Positions 60,224-64,000 of a stretch of 64,000 bases of DNA are shown in pieces. The notes below the pieces were generated by a model. It was not told where the DNA came from. It searched no databases and saw only the letters and a list, made by a program, of their open reading frames with translations. Made by a program: the position numbers and the translations under genes. Origin of the DNA: Spirosoma linguale DSM 74 (lineage in GTDB: Bacteria > Bacteroidota > Bacteroidia > Cytophagales > Spirosomataceae); the NCBI GenBank assembly GCA_000024525.1, contig CP001769.1:744001-808000 (forward strand). Direction: 5' to 3'. How positions within the stretch are numbered: position 1 is the first letter of the stretch; each line of letters begins with the position of its first letter.

Positions 60224-60919
60224 ATGACACCAACAATCGTTAAAAACGGGCTGATTGCCTTTTGTTTTCTTCTGCTGATACTTTGTTTCGGGGCGTCGGC
60301 CCAATCAGCGCCGGGTAGCTCTGCGGGCTGGCGTCAACTCTTCAACGGTAAAGATCTTACGGGCTGGAAACACGTAGGTAAGGGTCGGATGTCGGTCGAA
60401 AACGGGCTGATTCGCGGGCATGGCGGTATGGGGCTGTTGTACTGGACGAAAGAGAAATTTGGCAACTGCACGATTCGGCTAGTGTATAAAATGCAGAAGA
60501 CGAACAGCAATTCGGGGGTGTATATCCGCATACCGCTTGAGCCGCGCGAAGAGTGGATGCCGGTGCATTATGGCTACGAAGTGCAGATCGACAACCACCC
60601 CGAAACCTCCGACGAGGACGAGTACCACGTAACGGGCACCCTGTATTCCCTGACCAAACCGCTTGCAAAACCCGGCAAGCCCGGCCCCCAGTGGAACACC
60701 ATGGAAATCACCCTCGACGGTCCCCGAACCCTCGTTTTAGTCAATGGCGTGAAAGTGACCGATTACAAAGAAGGGGCACCGGTGCCACCGCGCAAGTTCG
60801 ATTTTGAGCCGTTTCGCGGTTTGCGCCCGAATACCGGCTACATCGGCCTGCAAAACCACGGCGAGCATGATGTAGTGTATTTCAAAGAGGTTTCGGTGAA
60901 GCCGCTTTCGGTGAAATAG
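60224..60919 (+). CDS. DUF1080 (3-keto-disaccharide hydrolase-like) protein, exported
   Basis: 231 aa from the ATG at 60224. Signal peptide ending GASAQ, then a concanavalin-like DUF1080 domain: WRQLFNGKDLTGWKHVGKGR near the start, and NSGVYIRIP, HYGYEVQIDNHPE and TGYIGLQNHGE in order. DUF1080 proteins hydrolyse 3-keto-glycosides made by Gfo/Idh dehydrogenases or bind glycans. No oxidoreductase is adjacent; the Tat-exported ones at 7-9 kb could supply such substrates. Confidence 0.9.
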   Translation: MTPTIVKNGLIAFCFLLLILCFGASAQSAPGSSAGWRQLFNGKDLTGWKHVGKGRMSVENGLIRGHGGMGLLYWTKEKFGNCTIRLVYKMQKTNSNSGVYIRIPLEPREEWMPVHYGYEVQIDNHPETSDEDEYHVTGTLYSLTKPLAKPGKPGPQWNTMEITLDGPRTLVLVNGVKVTDYKEGAPVPPRKFDFEPFRGLRPNTGYIGLQNHGEHDVVYFKEVSVKPLSVK

Positions 60920-61103
60920 ATATAATGACAGGTTTTCGCAGAAGTCGGCTTTACCAAACGTAATGCCGGCTTTTTGTTTTCATGTACTAGTTACTTCGCT
61001 TGTACAAATCTATTTTCGCCCATTCGTTGTTATCCCTGCAATAAACTAAATACTACCGTGCCGATCACGACTCGTTCATATCGGTATGCTTTCGCCTTTA
61101 TCT

Positions 61104-63188
61104 ATGAAACTCCTTAAAGTAGCCGCTGGTGTCCTGAATCAAATCCCGCTCGCCTGGGAACATAACAAGCAAAACATCATCAACGCCATCGAAGAAGCCC
61201 AGCGGCAGAACGTCAGTCTGCTGTGTCTGCCCGAATTTTGTATTTCGGGATACGGCTGCGAAGATGCCTTTTTTGCCCAGAACACCATCGACCAATCCAT
61301 TGCCTCATTACTGGAGATCGTTGAGCATACGAACGACATTGTCGTGGCCGTCGGCTTACCCCTGCGCCACAATAACCGCACCTTCGACACCGCCTGCCTG
61401 ATTGCCAACAAACGGATTTTAGGGTTCACGGCCAAGCAGTACATGGCCAATAATGGTGTCCATTACGAAACACGCTGGTTCCAACCCTGGCCGCCCTACA
61501 TTCGGGACGAGATCAAAATCGGCGACTTTACTTATCCGTTTGGCGATGTGGTTTATGACCTGTCGGGCATCAGGATTGGGTTCGAGATTTGTGAAGATGC
61601 CTGGGTAGCCAGTCGGCCGGGACGTCTTCTTTACGAGCGGGGGATCGACATTATTCTGAACCCCACGGCCAGCCACTTTGCGTTCCTGAAGTCGCAGGTG
61701 CGGGAGCGGTTCGTGGTCGATGCATCGCGGTCGTTTGGAGTAAGCTACGTGTACTCCAACATGCTGGGCAATGAAGCGGGCCGGATTATCTACGATGGTG
61801 ACGCTATGGTAGCCTCCAACGGCGAATTGCTGGTATCGGGTCCACGGTTGAGTTACGAAGATTTTGTCATCGTTCCGGCGGTCATCGACGTAGAAGCTAC
61901 CCGCCTGAACCAGACGCAAAACCGGGCCAATATCGCTTTGGCTTACCCCAATCTACGCGTTACAGACCGGTTCGACTGGCCCGAGATAGCACCCGTTATT
62001 CAAAAAGCACAGCTCGAAGGCTGGGAGCGGGGTGGTTATCTAAAAGAAGAGGAGTTTGCGCGGGCGGTAGCACTCGGCCTGTTCGATTACCTTCGGAAGA
62101 GCCGTTCGCAGGGGTATGTACTGTCGCTGAGTGGGGGTGCCGATTCGTCGGCCATTGCGGCACTGGTATTCCTGATGATCCGGATGGCGGTCGAGAATAT
62201 CGGCATGGATGGCGTCAAGAAAAAACTGGGCTACATAAAAGCCATTCAGGATTGCACCACCGCCGAAGAGGTAGTCGGTAAACTCCTCACCGTGATGTAT
62301 CAGGGTACCGAAAACTCATCGGACGATACGTTTAACTCGGCGAAAGAACTGGCGGATGACATTGGTGCAAAATTCCTGAATATCAATATCAATGGGCTGG
62401 TTGAAACGTATACCGGCCTGATTGAAGAGCAACTGGGCCGCAAACTGTCGTGGGATACAGACGACCTGGCGCTGCAGAACATTCAGGCGCGGGTGCGGGC
62501 TCCGAGTATCTGGATGCTGGCCAATATCAACAATGCCCTGCTGCTCACGACCTCCAACCGCTCCGAAGCCGCCGTTGGGTATGCCACCATGGACGGCGAC
62601 ACGGCGGGTAGCATTTCGCCCATAACCGGTATCGACAAGCATTTCCTGCGGAGCTGGCTTCGCTGGCTCGAAACGGTTGGTCTGAACGTTAAAAACGCTC
62701 CCGAACCCACCGACCGGACCAGTCTGGCCACCAGCCCGGCATCGCCCGATGAGCTGATCAAAGTAAAAGGGCTGAACGCCGTAAACAACCTGCAACCCAC
62801 CGCCGAACTCCGGCCGCAGGACAAAAAGCAGACCGACGAAGACGACCTCATGCCGTACGATGTGCTGAACTCCATCGAAGAGACGGCCATCCGCGACAAG
62901 CAGCCGCCAGTGGAGGTACTGAAAATGATGGAAGTCCGGTATGCGGGCGTACATGATCGCGACAAGTTAGTGGTGTGGGTGGAGCGTTTCTTCAAACTCT
63001 GGAGCCGCAACCAATGGAAGCGCGAACGGTACGCCCCCTCGTTCCATCTGGACGACCACAACCTCGATCCCCGTTCGTGGTGCCGCTTCCCGATCCTGTC
63101 GGGTGGTTTCGAGAAAGAGCTGGCCGAGATGCGCGACTGGGCCAATGAACAGAAGCCTAATGGACGAAAAGGGAAGATTGGGTTTTAG
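61104..63188 (+). CDS. nadE: Glutamine-hydrolysing NAD+ synthase
   Basis: 694 aa from the ATG at 61104; an ATG 18 bp earlier is less likely. The N-terminal nitrilase-type glutaminase has Glu in LCLPEFCISGYG, Lys in GFTAKQYMAN and Cys in GFEICEDAW. The C-terminal NAD synthase domain has the ATP loop LSLSGGADSSAIAAL and TTSNRSEAAVGYATMDGD. It converts nicotinate adenine dinucleotide to NAD+ using glutamine-derived ammonia. Cytosolic. It pairs functionally with pncB in the same window. Confidence 0.96.
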   Translation: MKLLKVAAGVLNQIPLAWEHNKQNIINAIEEAQRQNVSLLCLPEFCISGYGCEDAFFAQNTIDQSIASLLEIVEHTNDIVVAVGLPLRHNNRTFDTACLIANKRILGFTAKQYMANNGVHYETRWFQPWPPYIRDEIKIGDFTYPFGDVVYDLSGIRIGFEICEDAWVASRPGRLLYERGIDIILNPTASHFAFLKSQVRERFVVDASRSFGVSYVYSNMLGNEAGRIIYDGDAMVASNGELLVSGPRLSYEDFVIVPAVIDVEATRLNQTQNRANIALAYPNLRVTDRFDWPEIAPVIQKAQLEGWERGGYLKEEEFARAVALGLFDYLRKSRSQGYVLSLSGGADSSAIAALVFLMIRMAVENIGMDGVKKKLGYIKAIQDCTTAEEVVGKLLTVMYQGTENSSDDTFNSAKELADDIGAKFLNININGLVETYTGLIEEQLGRKLSWDTDDLALQNIQARVRAPSIWMLANINNALLLTTSNRSEAAVGYATMDGDTAGSISPITGIDKHFLRSWLRWLETVGLNVKNAPEPTDRTSLATSPASPDELIKVKGLNAVNNLQPTAELRPQDKKQTDEDDLMPYDVLNSIEETAIRDKQPPVEVLKMMEVRYAGVHDRDKLVVWVERFFKLWSRNQWKRERYAPSFHLDDHNLDPRSWCRFPILSGGFEKELAEMRDWANEQKPNGRKGKIGF

Positions 63189-63237
63189 GGAAGCCCGTGT
63201 AACTTTGTGAAAGCCAGTTTATGAAAGGCCGCTGCTT

Positions 63238-64000
63238 ATGATAACTCCCGAAGAATTTCCCTATATCAAATCCTTGTACGTAAACAACTGTTACGCGTAC
63301 AGGAATTTTGCTATTGAGTTACATGATTATAAGCCGTTCAGTCATTTGATTCTGACGGGGAAAAATGGGTCGGGGAAGAGCACGATTTTGAGGGCAATAC
63401 ACCGACAGTTTTTCTCTGAAGTGAATAGTGCGAACAAGGCAGAGTTTTCTGGTTTATTTCAGACTGTAGATACTGCAGGAGAAAGTGTTCATGTAAAGCA
63501 GGCAAGGGTTCCGTCCACGCCGATACCGCAGGTTGTTGTTTCATTTTCTAAGCAACATAAGATCACAAACCAAGGGCAGGAGGTCAGATTAATGATTCCT
63601 CAAGAGGTTTTTAAGTTGTACCAGCACAAGTTATATTCTTATTTTTCGGCAAAACGTACTAGTGAGGTTGCAAAGGTTGAATCTCCCTCAAAAGAGACTG
63701 AGTTTACTGAGAAGATGAATTCATCGGACTCAACCGATTTTTTCATCCGCAAATTCAAACAATACTTAGTAAACCAAAAAGTAGAGCAGGCCTTTAGTCA
63801 AATTGAGCATCAGGTTTCCCAAATTGAACAAGTCGATACATTCTTCAAGAAGCTGGAAAGTGCTTTTCGGAAAATGTTTGACGATGAATTCATGCAGATA
63901 GAGTTTACACGAAGTAATTACGAATTCTATCTACTGCTTTCAGATGGTCGAAGACTCACTTTTGACACCCTTTCCGAAGGTTTTTCAGCTCTGCTAAGTA
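63238..64000 (+). CDS. AAA-family ATPase, RecF/OLD-like, N-terminal part
   Basis: The frame opens with ATG at 63238 and is still open at the window end (254 codons). Walker A is HLILTGKNGSGKSTILRAIH near residue 38. A coiled, Lys- and Gln-rich helical segment spans about 160-230, and the last residues (LTFDTLSEGFSALLS) resemble the signature region of SMC/RecF-type ATPases, as in PtuA- and OLD-like defence proteins. Composition is clearly more AT-rich than in nadE, 49 bp upstream. It may be the first gene of another defence operon; the rest lies outside. Confidence 0.8.
   Translation, partial: MITPEEFPYIKSLYVNNCYAYRNFAIELHDYKPFSHLILTGKNGSGKSTILRAIHRQFFSEVNSANKAEFSGLFQTVDTAGESVHVKQARVPSTPIPQVVVSFSKQHKITNQGQEVRLMIPQEVFKLYQHKLYSYFSAKRTSEVAKVESPSKETEFTEKMNSSDSTDFFIRKFKQYLVNQKVEQAFSQIEHQVSQIEQVDTFFKKLESAFRKMFDDEFMQIEFTRSNYEFYLLLSDGRRLTFDTLSEGFSALLS

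Noticed and set aside
1..64000. CRISPR arrays and intact insertion sequences
   Set aside because: No regularly spaced direct repeats and no transposase gene were seen.

Overview
The window looks like the chromosome of a GC-moderate Bacteroidota, most likely a Cytophagales/Spirosomaceae (Spirosoma-like) bacterium. Pointers are a SusC/SusD pair, a type IX secretion (T9SS) C-terminal domain, several Tat-exported Gfo/Idh/MocA oxidoreductases, giant multi-PAS kinases and many intergenic palindromes. The species is inferred from gene style only.

Layout. 1-2.6 kb: end of an AraC regulator, a DinB-like protein and a photolyase/cryptochrome-like protein. 2.7-24.8 kb: a long minus-strand catabolic locus. 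A GntR/FCD regulator (24129-24767) is followed by SusC and SusD, then a tightly coupled cytoplasmic block (creatininase family, RidA, 3-hydroxyacyl-CoA-dehydrogenase-like, enolase superfamily, EamA transporter, DHDPS family, SDR). A second block is largely exported (GH20, NodB-like, GH109-like, Gfo/Idh, DegT aminotransferase with a Tat signal, neutral-ceramidase family). The same pair of 10-bp operator-like motifs lies in front of susC and in front of the regulator gene. 24.9-38.0 kb: two very large PAS/GAF kinases around a T9SS-secreted beta-helix protein and an orphan LuxR-type HTH protein. 38.4-42.7 kb: an unknown small protein, an AraC regulator and a GH2-malectin enzyme.

42.9-46.1 kb is an AT-rich island next to tRNA-Arg(ACG). 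It encodes a stand-alone reverse transcriptase, a strongly structured intergenic RNA and a SLATT-type membrane protein, plus a 50-aa ORF whose start copies the RT start. This RT-RNA-SLATT cassette is my best candidate for an under-described (probably anti-phage) system.

46.2-63.2 kb is a housekeeping and secretion region: enoyl-CoA isomerase-like protein, PAP2-like membrane protein, RpoN, PncB, a T4-type polynucleotide kinase-phosphatase, S9 peptidase, TonB receptor, GDPD, DUF1080 and NadE. The end of the window enters an AAA ATPase gene of different composition. Intergenic gaps hold several families of inverted repeats, including a perfect 99-bp palindrome.
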